NCBI GenBank assembly: GCA_964492775.1
Contig: CAZBLH010000055.1
Location: 1 to 5,442 of the forward strand
Direction of reading: 5' to 3'
DNA from: WRDS01 sp964492775
GTDB taxonomy: Bacteria; Actinomycetota; Coriobacteriia; Anaerosomatales; PHET01
Length of the DNA stretch: 5,442 nt
Positions 1-4,903 of the stretch are shown piece by piece (the first letter of the stretch is position 1; every line of letters starts with the position of its first letter). A model generated the notes under the pieces. The model saw only the letters and a program-made list of their open reading frames with translations, made no database searches and had not been told where the DNA came from. A program made the position numbers and the translations under genes.

Positions 1-1011
1 GATGAGCTCACCGACGCTGCGGATGCGGCGGTTGCCGAAGTGGTCGATGTCGTCGACTTGGTACCCATCGCGACGCTCCCACAAAGCCACGAGATACTGG
101 ACCGCGGCCCGGATGTCCTCGGGGGTGAGCGTCTTCTGGTCCTCGGGCAGCGAAAGCTCAAGCTTCTTGTTCACCTTGTAGCGACCGACCTTGGCGAGGT
201 CGTAGCGCTGCGGGTTGAAGAAGAGGCCCTCGAGCAGCGTGCGCGCCGACTCAACGGTCGGAGGCTCGCCGGGACGCAGGCGCTTGTAAATCTCCAGAAG
301 CGCCTCTTCGCGCGACTCGGTGAAGTCGCGCTCCAGGGTGCGCTGAATCGCCTCGGAATCGCCGAACAGTTCGAGGATCTCCTCGCGCGTCTCAGCGATA
401 CCGAGCGCCTTGAGCAGCACGGTCACCGGCTGCTTGCGCTTGCGGTCGACACGCACGCTGACAATGTCGCGGCGGTCGGTCTCAAGCTCGAGCCAGGCAC
501 CGCGCGCAGGGATGACCTTCGCGGTGTAGACCAGCTTGTCGCTCGTCTTGTCGAGCTCCTCGGAGTAGTACACGCCGGGAGAGCGGACGAGCTGCGAAAC
601 GACTACGCGCTCCGTGCCGTTGATAACGAACGTTCCGCGATCCGTCATCAAGGGGAAGTCGCCCATGAACACCGACTGCTCTTTGATCTCGCCGGTATCC
701 TTGTTGATGAATCGAACGTCGACGAACAGCGGTGCCTGATACGACATATCCTTCTCTTTGCACTCCTCCACGGAGTGCTTGGGCTCACCGAACTCATGAT
801 CGCCGAATTCGACGGCGAGAGTTCCGGTGAAGTCTTCGATCGGTGATATGTCCGAGAAGGTCTCGTGAAGACCCTCGTTCAGGAACCACGCGAACGAGTC
901 TCGTTGGATAGCAATCAGGTTGGGGACTTCGAGTACTTCTGGTATCTTGGCGAAGCTTCGACGCTCACGCCAGTCGGAGCTGAGAACAGGGGAACCTTCT
1001 CCGCGGGGCAC
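1..1011 (-). CDS. rpoB: RNA polymerase beta subunit, N-terminal part (3' end outside window)
   Basis: Encodes the first 337 residues of the RNA polymerase beta subunit, a core enzyme subunit that forms one side of the active-site cleft. Bacterial RpoB is usually about 1100-1200 residues, so about 70% lies beyond the window edge; the frame is open to base 1. Seen in the translation: SFAKIPEVLEVPNLIAIQ near the N-terminus, FMGDFPLMTDRGTFVINGTERV, VVSQLVRSPGVYY (protrusion/fork region, containing the N-terminal rifampicin-associated position), FFNPQRYDLAKVGRYKVNKKL, and DDIDHFGNRRIRSVGEL at the edge. The start is a GTG at 1011-1009, chosen because AAGGAGG at 1027-1021 sits 9 nt upstream and no in-frame ATG precedes the conserved region. 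It lies 188 nt downstream of rplL, separated by a hairpin and candidate promoters. The main rifampicin-resistance cluster is not in the window, so sensitivity cannot be judged. Confidence 0.98.
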   Translation of the reverse strand, partial: MPRGEGSPVLSSDWRERRSFAKIPEVLEVPNLIAIQRDSFAWFLNEGLHETFSDISPIEDFTGTLAVEFGDHEFGEPKHSVEECKEKDMSYQAPLFVDVRFINKDTGEIKEQSVFMGDFPLMTDRGTFVINGTERVVVSQLVRSPGVYYSEELDKTSDKLVYTAKVIPARGAWLELETDRRDIVSVRVDRKRKQPVTVLLKALGIAETREEILELFGDSEAIQRTLERDFTESREEALLEIYKRLRPGEPPTVESARTLLEGLFFNPQRYDLAKVGRYKVNKKLELSLPEDQKTLTPEDIRAAVQYLVALWERRDGYQVDDIDHFGNRRIRSVGELI

Positions 1012-1044
1012 CAGGCGATTCCTCCTTCGGGGGACAAGCGGCCG

Positions 1045-1074
1045 ACAATAGTCGCAAAGTAATAGGTTAGTCAA
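1045..1074 (-). promoter_or_regulatory. Candidate rpoB-proximal promoter (P2)
   Basis: TTGACT at 1074-1069, an 18-bp spacer, then TATTGT at 1050-1045, matching the TTGACA / TANNNT pattern. The same 18-bp spacing is seen in the clear rpmG promoter of this window. A start a few bases downstream would leave a leader of about 25-30 nt carrying the rpoB Shine-Dalgarno at 1027-1021. Inferred from sequence only. Confidence 0.5.
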
Positions 1075-1092
1075 TACCCAACTTCGCGTCAA
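1064..1092 (-). promoter_or_regulatory. Candidate rpoB promoter (P1), overlapping P2
   Basis: TTGACG at 1092-1087, a 17-bp spacer and TAACCT at 1069-1064. The last base of the P2 -35 element (as counted along +, base 1069) is the first base of this -10 element, so both sites could not be occupied by polymerase at once. Both lie downstream of the hairpin that follows rplL and upstream of the rpoB start. Confidence 0.45.
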
Positions 1093-1124
1093 GGTCTATC
1101 TTTCTGCTGCAAACTGAGATACGG

Positions 1125-1154
1125 AAGGGCCGGGGCAGAAAAGCCCCGGCCCTT
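1125..1154 (-). terminator. rplL-rpoB hairpin, probable attenuator/partial terminator
   Basis: A perfect 12-bp stem, AAGGGCCGGGGC (1125-1136) and GCCCCGGCCCTT (1143-1154), with a 6-nt loop. It lies 46 nt beyond the rplL stop. On the minus strand the tail begins CCGTATCTCAG, with no real U-run, so complete termination is not expected. The rplL-rpoB gap carries a partial terminator in well-studied bacteria (E. coli), which keeps beta below the ribosomal proteins; assigning that role here is inference from position and shape. Read on the plus strand the tail CTTCTTCTG is slightly more T-rich, but no plus-strand gene needs a terminator. RNA processing or 3'-end stabilisation of rplL mRNA is an alternative. 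Confidence 0.65.
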
Positions 1155-1199
1155 CTTCTGTGCACGCACCAGAGAGGTACGCGCACGTCAGCCGCATTG

Positions 1200-1580
1200 C
1201 TACTTGAGGGTGACGGCAGCGCCGGCTTCCTCCAGCTTGGCCTTGGCCTCCTCGGCCTTGTCCTTCGCAGCGCCCTCCATGACAGGCTTCGGGGCACCCT
1301 CGACCACGTCCTTGGCCTCCTTGAGACCCAGACCGGTGAGCTCGCGAACGACCTTGATGACGGCGATCTTGTTGTCGCCGAAGCCCTCGAGCACGACGTC
1401 GAAGGAGTCCTTCTCCTCGGCAGCGGCAGCTTCGCCGCCGGCAGCCGGGGCGGCGCCCATCATCACGGGCGCAGCGGCGGACACGCCGAAGACCTCTTCG
1501 AGCTCGGAAACGAGCTCGGACAGCTCGAGCGCCGGCATCTGCTTGATTGCCTCGATGATCTCTTCCCTGCTAACAGCCAT
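1200..1580 (-). CDS. rplL: 50S ribosomal protein L7/L12
   Basis: Encodes the 126-residue flexible stalk protein of the large subunit, which recruits and stimulates the translational GTPases (EF-Tu, EF-G, IF2). It is present as dimers on the C-terminal helix of L10. The translation shows the three expected parts: an N-terminal dimerisation segment (about 1-32, SREEIIEAIKQMPALELSELVSELEEVFGV), an Ala/Gly-rich hinge (about 33-55) and the compact C-terminal domain starting EKDSFDVVLEGFGDNKIAVIKVVRE and containing GLGLKEAKDVVEGAPKPV. Length is normal for the family. The ATG at 1580-1578 has AAGAGGA (1596-1590) 9 nt upstream. It follows rplJ after 74 nt, the standard L10-L12 pairing, and presumably shares its transcript and its control by the L10 leader. 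The stop is TAG at 1202-1200. Confidence 0.98.
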   Translation of the reverse strand: MAVSREEIIEAIKQMPALELSELVSELEEVFGVSAAAPVMMGAAPAAGGEAAAAEEKDSFDVVLEGFGDNKIAVIKVVRELTGLGLKEAKDVVEGAPKPVMEGAAKDKAEEAKAKLEEAGAAVTLK

Positions 1581-1643
1581 TTCTTGTTCTCCTCTTAGTT
1601 CTCAGGCGACCCGACGTTCTCGCCGGACGCACATTTCTTGTTC
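1578..1643 (-). repeat. Duplicated 12-mer around the rplL start, with a stem-loop
   Basis: The 12-mer GAACAAGAAATG occurs at 1589-1578, where it ends in the rplL start codon, and again at 1643-1632, 54 bases upstream in the rplJ-rplL gap. The upstream copy lies almost wholly in the loop of a 7-bp stem (CTCGCCG 1619-1625 with CGGCGAG 1643-1649). Its ATG opens a 10-codon frame (MCVRRERRVA) ending in TGA at 1604-1602, but it has no purine-rich Shine-Dalgarno. It may be a small local duplication; coding is not supported. Confidence 0.5.
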
Positions 1644-1654
1644 GGCGAGCGCCG

Positions 1655-2176
1655 TTAGGCGGCGGCCTTCTGTTTGGCGATCGCATCCAGAGCGGTGACA
1701 AACGCACGCGCCGGACCCGAAAGCACCGTAACCGTACCCCTGAGCGGGTTCTGCATTGTGCCGAGAAGCTTGGCAACCAGCTCCTCGAAGGACGGAAGCT
1801 TGGCGATCGCCTTGACTCGCTCCCCATTGATAACCTGGTTCGAGACCAGGCCGCCCTTCAGCTCGAGTGCCTGATGCTCCTTCGCGAACGCGGCGAGCGC
1901 CTTTGCCGGAGCGACAGGGTCGCCACCGATGAAGACACAGGCAGTGGGGCCCTCAAGGTACTCATCCATGCTCGGCAGTGCCAGCTCGCGGATGGCGATC
2001 TCGGTAAGCGAGTTCTTGTAGATCTTGACTTCACCACCAGCCTCGCGGACGACACCACGGAGCTGCTGCATCTCCTTGACCGTCAGGCCACGGTAGTCCG
2101 CAAGTATCACGGCCTCGGAATCGTTGAACCGATCCTTGATCTCAGCGACGAGTTCTTCTTTGCGAACAGTCGGCAT
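1655..2176 (-). CDS. rplJ: 50S ribosomal protein L10
   Basis: Encodes L10 (173 residues), which anchors L7/L12 dimers to 23S rRNA near L11 and, in complex with L12, represses its own mRNA through the leader. Seen: the N-terminal RNA-binding globular domain with ADYRGLTVKEMQQLR (26-40) and KIYKNSLTEIAI (51-62), then a C-terminal Ala-rich helix (about 150-173) that carries the L12 dimers. Length is normal. The start at 2176 (MPTVRKEE) was chosen because AAGGAGG lies 10 nt upstream. An in-frame ATG at 2185 sits almost on top of that ribosome binding site, and the frame also opens further upstream at 2206, so both are unlikely starts. The gene lies 366 nt downstream of rplA, unusually far for neighbours in this operon, because that gap holds the leader RNA and a terminator. 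The stop is TAA at 1657-1655. Confidence 0.97.
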   Translation of the reverse strand: MPTVRKEELVAEIKDRFNDSEAVILADYRGLTVKEMQQLRGVVREAGGEVKIYKNSLTEIAIRELALPSMDEYLEGPTACVFIGGDPVAPAKALAAFAKEHQALELKGGLVSNQVINGERVKAIAKLPSFEELVAKLLGTMQNPLRGTVTVLSGPARAFVTALDAIAKQKAAA

Positions 2177-2215
2177 TCCTAACATCCCTCCTTTCCTCGC
2201 ACGCACACCCGGCCG

Positions 2216-2268
2216 GCCCCGTAGCGGGGCTGTGGTCGGGCCGCGGAGTGGGGCAACAAGTCCCCACT
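2216..2268 (-). other. Two small hairpins between the leader terminator and rplJ
   Basis: AGTGGGG (2247-2253) pairs with CCCCACT (2262-2268) around an 8-nt loop. GCCCCG (2216-2221) pairs with CGGGGC (2225-2230) around a 3-nt loop. Both lie in the read-through part of the rplJ leader, upstream of the rplJ ribosome binding site at about 2193-2187 and not covering it. No U-run follows either. They may shape the 5' region of the rplJL mRNA; no function can be assigned. Confidence 0.4.
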
Positions 2269-2276
2269 GACATAAA

Positions 2277-2311
2277 GCGGCCCCCGCACCTTGGAAGGCA
2301 GCGGGGGCCGC
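2277..2311 (-). terminator. GC-rich terminator of the L10 leader (rplA-rplJ attenuator)
   Basis: A perfect 11-bp stem, GCGGCCCCCGC (2311-2301) with GCGGGGGCCGC (2287-2277), closes a 13-nt segment that can itself pair CCTT/AAGG. The minus-strand tail is TTTATGTC, a short U-rich stretch directly after the stem. On the plus strand the tail is ATGCAGTC, so the element is oriented to stop transcription towards rplJ. Its place just after the L10 leader and before rplJ fits the attenuator described for L10 leaders in Gram-positive lineages. It could also simply end the rplK-rplA transcript. Conditional action is inferred. Confidence 0.75.
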
Positions 2312-2356
2312 ATGCAGTCTAGTCGTCTGCGCGAGAACCGGAGTTCAGCTCTCTTG

Positions 2357-2430
2357 GCGGCCACCTCGGCAGGCGGGACTCGTCTGTCCCCTTAGGTCCG
2401 AAACGCTTCTCGGACACCGGCTGTCTTCGG
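2357..2430 (-). ncRNA. Ribosomal protein L10 leader (cis-regulatory RNA of rplJL)
   Basis: The minus strand carries the two conserved halves of the L10 leader: CCGAAGACAGCCGGTG (2430-2415) and CCTGCCGAGGT (2373-2363). Between them are two hairpins: GTCCGA (2415-2410)/TCGGAC (2401-2396), and GGGAC (2390-2386)/GTCCC (2379-2375) with a 6-nt loop. Together they make the expected junction with an AGACA/CCGAGG internal-loop region where the L10-L12 complex binds. The closing helix CAGCC/GCCTG has a central C-C mismatch. A GC-rich terminator follows 46 nt downstream and rplJ after that. The family recognition is from memory of the conserved motif; outer boundaries are approximate. Confidence 0.85.
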
Positions 2431-2473
2431 CAGCGGGATGGTACGTGCTATGTATTGTGTCAAGCGACGCAGA

Positions 2474-2502
2474 AGTCTGCGCGTGTGACTCAGACTTGTC
2501 AA
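2474..2502 (-). promoter_or_regulatory. Candidate promoter for rplJL
   Basis: A perfect TTGACA at 2502-2497, a 17-bp spacer and CAGACT at 2479-2474, which keeps the key A and final T of a -10 element but lacks the first T. A start near 2467 would place the L10 leader at the 5' end of a dedicated rplJL transcript. A second perfect TTGACA lies at 2463-2458 but has no acceptable -10 at 16-18 bp (TACCAT comes after only 14). Moderate to weak support. Confidence 0.35.
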
Positions 2503-2542
2503 GGGCGTCCCCCCAACCGGGAGCACGACCTCGCGTACGGGA

Positions 2543-3250
2543 TTACTCCCCGACTACCACCCGCGTAACCGAGGTATCGACCTTGATACCAGGGCCCATC
2601 GTCGAGGTGACGGTAATCGACTTGATGTAGCGTCCCTTGGCGGCCGCAGGCTTCGCACGCAGGATCTCATCAAGCAGCGCGGCGTAGTTCTCGAGGAGCT
2701 TCGTGGGCTCGAACGAGGCCTTGCCGAGCGGGACGTGCGCGATGCCGAACTTGTCGGCGCGGTACTCCACGCGTCCTGCCTTGAGCTCCTCGATGATCTG
2801 GGCAACGTTCATGGTGACGGTGCCGAGCTTGGGGTTCGGCATCAGGCCACGCGGGCCAAGCGCTTTGCCGAGACGGCCGACCTTGGCCATCATGTCCGGC
2901 GTGGCGACTGCGGCGTCGAAGTCGAAGAAGCCCTTCTCGATCTTGGCGACGAGGTCATCAGAACCGACGACATCGGCGCCGGCAGCTTCGGCCTCACGCG
3001 CCTTGTCGCCCTCGGCGAAGACGGCGACGCGGACTTCCTTGCCGGTGCCGTTGGGGAGAGACACCGAGCCGCGGACCTGCTGGTCTGCCTGGCGGGTGTC
3101 GATGCCCAGCCGGAAGTGGACCTCGATGGTCTCGTCGAAGCTGGCGGGAGAGACCTCGCGGACCAGCTCAAACGCCTCAGCGGGCGCGTAGAGCCGGGTC
3201 TTGTCGACCTTCGCAAGTGCCTCGCGGTACTTCTTGCCTGACTTAGCCAT
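2543..3250 (-). CDS. rplA: 50S ribosomal protein L1
   Basis: Encodes L1 (235 residues, normal length), which binds 23S rRNA to form the mobile L1 stalk that helps release deacylated tRNA from the E site. In many bacteria it also represses translation of the rplK-rplA mRNA. Seen: N-terminal AKSGKKYREALAKVDKTRLYAPAEA, the first half of domain I with SFDETIEVHFRLGID, domain II at roughly 70-160, and the hallmark LGKALGPRGLMPNPKLGTVT at 127-146. The chain ends SITVTSTMGPGIKVDTS, the usual C-terminal strand. The ATG at 3250-3248 has AGGAGG (3261-3256) 5 nt upstream. It follows rplK by 95 nt, in the conserved L11-L1 order. The stop is TAA at 2545-2543, and the long gap to rplJ comes next. Confidence 0.98.
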   Translation of the reverse strand: MAKSGKKYREALAKVDKTRLYAPAEAFELVREVSPASFDETIEVHFRLGIDTRQADQQVRGSVSLPNGTGKEVRVAVFAEGDKAREAEAAGADVVGSDDLVAKIEKGFFDFDAAVATPDMMAKVGRLGKALGPRGLMPNPKLGTVTMNVAQIIEELKAGRVEYRADKFGIAHVPLGKASFEPTKLLENYAALLDEILRAKPAAAKGRYIKSITVTSTMGPGIKVDTSVTRVVVGE

Positions 3251-3301
3251 GGTTTCCTCCTGTGGTTACTAGCGGAAACGCCGAGCGCTTCCTCCCACTC
3301 A

Positions 3302-3325
3302 CGCGCACGACGGGCGCCGTGCGCG
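3302..3325 (-). other. Stem-loop in the rplK-rplA gap
   Basis: CGCGCACG (3302-3309) and CGTGCGCG (3318-3325) form a perfect 8-bp stem with an 8-nt loop, in the 95-nt spacer between L11 and L1. There is no U-run after it on either strand, so it is unlikely to be an intrinsic terminator. It may protect or mark a processing point in the dicistronic mRNA; the function is unknown. Confidence 0.45.
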
Positions 3326-3345
3326 ACCTACACGTTCGTGATGCC

Positions 3346-3771
3346 TTACTCGGCGATCTCGATACCCATCGACCGGGCGGTGCCGGCGATGACCTTCATG
3401 GCGGCCTCGACATCGTTGGCGTTGAGGTCCGGCATCTTAGTCTCGGCGATCTGGCGGAGCTGGTCGGTCGTGACCGTCGCAACCTTGGTGCGGTTGGGCA
3501 CAGCCGAACCGCTCTCGATGCCTGCGGCCTGCTTCAGCAGTACGGCGGCTGGCGGGGTCTTCAAGATGAAGTCGAAGGTGCGGTCCTCGTAGACCGTGAT
3601 CTCGACCGGAATGATGGTCCCGGCCTTGTCCTGCGTGGCAGCGTTGAACGCCTGGCAGAACTGCATGATGTTCACCTGGTGCTGGCCCAGCGCGGGACCG
3701 ACGGGAGGCGCGGGGTTCGCGGCTCCGCCGGGGATCTGCAGCTTGATGAAGCCGGCGACTTTCTTGGCCAT
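3346..3771 (-). CDS. rplK: 50S ribosomal protein L11
   Basis: Encodes L11 (141 residues; E. coli has 142), which binds the GTPase-associated region of 23S rRNA at the stalk base, contacts L10, and is where thiopeptides such as thiostrepton bind. Seen: N-terminal domain KKVAGFIKLQIPGGAANPAPPVGPALGQ with the conserved proline pair at 22-23, then MQFCQAFNAAT. The hinge is around FILKTPPAA (68-76). The C-terminal rRNA-binding domain ends VIAGTARSMGIEI (128-140), the family signature. The start is the ATG at 3771-3769 (MAKKV), where essentially all family members begin. An in-frame GTG at 3792 would add seven non-conserved residues. The ribosome binding site is weak (AGGGA about 8 nt upstream), unlike the strong sites of rplA and rplJ, which leaves room for translational control in the 141-nt leader. 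Confidence 0.97.
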   Translation of the reverse strand: MAKKVAGFIKLQIPGGAANPAPPVGPALGQHQVNIMQFCQAFNAATQDKAGTIIPVEITVYEDRTFDFILKTPPAAVLLKQAAGIESGSAVPNRTKVATVTTDQLRQIAETKMPDLNANDVEAAMKVIAGTARSMGIEIAE

Positions 3772-3912
3772 TCTCTTGTCCCTATCCCTCACGTGCGACA
3801 GACATCGAGTCGGTCACATCTATCTATCCGTCACAAGCGACCTGCCGAGAGAAGCTCCGGGATCCCGTCTCCACAAACGGGGCCGCACATCGGCGATCGT
3901 GGTGTGTTCTCT
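3772..3912 (-). promoter_or_regulatory. Untranslated leader between nusG and rplK
   Basis: A 141-nt gap separates nusG and rplK, whereas secE and nusG are 3 nt apart. It contains a perfect 10-nt palindrome CGGGATCCCG (3858-3867), whose right half could instead pair as CCCGT (3864-3868) with ACGGG (3877-3881), so two hairpins compete. It also contains a tandem GATA stretch (GATAGATAGATG on the minus strand, near 3822-3833). L1 commonly represses rplK-rplA by binding an rRNA-like site near the rplK start, so this is the natural place for such a site, but I could not identify it with confidence. No convincing promoter or terminator is seen. Confidence 0.35.
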
Positions 3913-4443
3913 TCAGACCCTGGCCACCTGATCGAAGCTCAGCTCGACAGGCGTCTCGCGGCCGAAGATCGTGACCATGACCTTCAGCGTGGACTTGTCG
4001 AGGTTGACCTCGGCGATCGTGCCGTCGAACTCGGCGAACGGCCCGTGGGTGACCTTGACGTTCATGCCCTCGGTGAACTCGGTGGTGGTCTTGGCGCGAG
4101 GGCCCGACTCCGTGCGCTTCATGATGCGCTTGTACTCGTCACGCGAGAGCGGCACAGGCTTGCCCTGGCTGCCCACGAACCCCGTTACACCGGGCGTGTT
4201 GCGCACCACATACCAGGACTCGTCGTCGATCTCCATCTGGACGAGGATGTAGCCGGGGAAGACCTTCTTCTCGGAGGTGACCCGACGGCCGCCTTCCTTG
4301 ATGTCGGTCACCGTCTCAGTCGGGATCTCGACGTCGAAGATCTTCTCCTGCATCCCCATCGACTCGATGCGGTGCAGGAGATTCGTCCGGACCTTGTTCT
4401 CGTAGCCGGAGTATGTGTGGATGACGTACCAACGTTTGGCCAT
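3913..4443 (-). CDS. nusG: Transcription termination/antitermination protein NusG
   Basis: Encodes NusG (176 residues), the universal elongation factor that clamps RNA polymerase through its N-terminal NGN domain. Its KOW domain can contact Rho or ribosomal protein S10. Seen: KRWYVIHTYSGYENKV (3-18), VFPGYILVQM (61-70), NTPGVTGFVG (82-91), then a KOW domain from about 125 with KVTHGPFAEFDGTIAEVN. The long acidic N-terminal extension of many high-GC actinomycete NusG proteins is absent. The ATG at 4443-4441 is only 3 nt after the secE stop, and no strong Shine-Dalgarno lies in front (only GGCGG within the end of secE), so translation is probably coupled to secE. The stop is TGA at 3915-3913. 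Confidence 0.98.
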   Translation of the reverse strand: MAKRWYVIHTYSGYENKVRTNLLHRIESMGMQEKIFDVEIPTETVTDIKEGGRRVTSEKKVFPGYILVQMEIDDESWYVVRNTPGVTGFVGSQGKPVPLSRDEYKRIMKRTESGPRAKTTTEFTEGMNVKVTHGPFAEFDGTIAEVNLDKSTLKVMVTIFGRETPVELSFDQVARV

Positions 4444-4446
4444 GGA

Positions 4447-4728
4447 TTAGCCGCCGATCTGTCGAATCAGGCGCAGGATCTCAACCACCGCGGAGTCAAC
4501 GACCAGCGTGAACAACGCGAAGAACACGAGCGCGACAATCACCACGAGGCTGGAGTTGATAACCTCTTGACGACCAGGCCAGACGACCCGGCGCATCTCA
4601 GAGCGCACGTCGCGCAGGTACTGGCCGAGCCGGGCGAAGATATTCGGCTTGCCCGCCGCCTTGGGCTGCTTCGACGCCTTCTGCTTCCCGCCGTTCGCGG
4701 TTGTCTCTTTCGCCATCTCTTGGTTCAT
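4447..4728 (-). CDS. secE: Preprotein translocase subunit SecE
   Basis: Encodes the small essential subunit of the SecYEG channel, a membrane protein that clamps the two halves of SecY. The 93-residue form has one predicted membrane span (about 60-80, LVVIVALVFFALFTLVV) after an amphipathic segment ending VRSEMRRVVWPGRQEV. Its WP at 50-51 is the family hallmark. This is the single-span type typical of most bacteria, not the three-span enterobacterial type. The first 28 residues are polar and Lys/Gln-rich. The start is uncertain: ATG at 4728 gives MNQEMAKE, and ATG at 4716 gives MAKE. GGATGG just before 4728 is too close to serve it and would suit 4716 better. The gene sits between tRNA-Trp and nusG, the usual secE-nusG pairing. 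Confidence 0.95.
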   Translation of the reverse strand: MNQEMAKETTANGGKQKASKQPKAAGKPNIFARLGQYLRDVRSEMRRVVWPGRQEVINSSLVVIVALVFFALFTLVVDSAVVEILRLIRQIGG

Positions 4729-4742
4729 CCATCCATGTTGGT

Positions 4743-4766
4743 GCGCCCTGCCGTGCGGCAGGACGC
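4743..4766 (-). other. Stem-loop between tRNA-Trp and secE
   Basis: GCGCCCTGCC (4743-4752) pairs with GGCAGGACGC (4757-4766) in a 10-bp stem; as RNA from the minus strand it includes one G-U pair. The loop is 4 nt. It lies about 40 nt downstream of the tRNA 3' end and 15 nt before the first secE start. No U-run follows, so it is probably not a terminator. It may protect the 5' end of the secE-nusG mRNA left after tRNA excision; this is inference. Confidence 0.5.
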
Positions 4767-4807
4767 CGATAGCAACGCCGCGGCTTTCCGCCGTGACGGT
4801 TCATTAC

Positions 4808-4884
4808 TGGCAGGCCAGGAGGGACTCGAACCCCCAACATCCGGTTTTGGAGACCGGCGCTCTACCAATTGGAGCTACTGGCCT
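4808..4884 (-). tRNA. tRNA-Trp (anticodon CCA)
   Basis: The minus strand folds into a complete cloverleaf. The acceptor stem is AGGCCAG/CTGGCCT. The D arm is GCTC/GAGC with the conserved GG in its loop. The anticodon arm is CCGGT-CTCCAAA-ACCGG with anticodon CCA (tryptophan), followed by a 5-nt variable loop. The T arm is GGGGG-TTCGAGT-CCCTC. The discriminator base is G, as expected for bacterial tRNA-Trp, and the 3' CCA is encoded (4810-4808). The body is 74 nt plus CCA. It lies 19 nt after rpmG and is probably cut from the same precursor transcript as rpmG and secE. Confidence 0.98.
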
Positions 4885-4903
4885 AGTCGCACTCGCTAAA
4901 CGA

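Noticed and set aside
40..846. A 268-codon plus-strand open frame antisense to rpoB
   Set aside because: The minus strand gives unbroken, highly conserved RpoB sequence over the same bases; the plus-strand product has no family features.
2179..2364. A 61-codon minus-strand frame across the L10-leader terminator
   Set aside because: It would translate through the terminator hairpin and the ribosome binding site of rplJ, and resembles no protein. The RNA structures explain the sequence better.
2458..2463. Second TTGACA box as a -35 element
   Set aside because: No -10-like hexamer lies at 16-18 bp; TACCAT comes after only 14 bp.
2445..2630. A 61-codon plus-strand frame over the rplA-rplJ gap
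   Set aside because: Half of it overlaps the rplA 3' end, there is no Shine-Dalgarno, and the rest is explained by the promoter/leader region of rplJL on the minus strand.
2735..3241. A 168-codon plus-strand open frame antisense to rplA
   Set aside because: Mirror frame of the L1 gene, with no ribosome binding site or domain; the conserved L1 signature lies on the minus strand.
3262..4899. A 545-codon plus-strand open frame antisense to rplK, nusG, secE and tRNA-Trp
   Set aside because: It runs across well-identified genes on the other strand and a tRNA gene. It has no recognisable domain, and its composition is what GC-rich codon use produces on the opposite strand.
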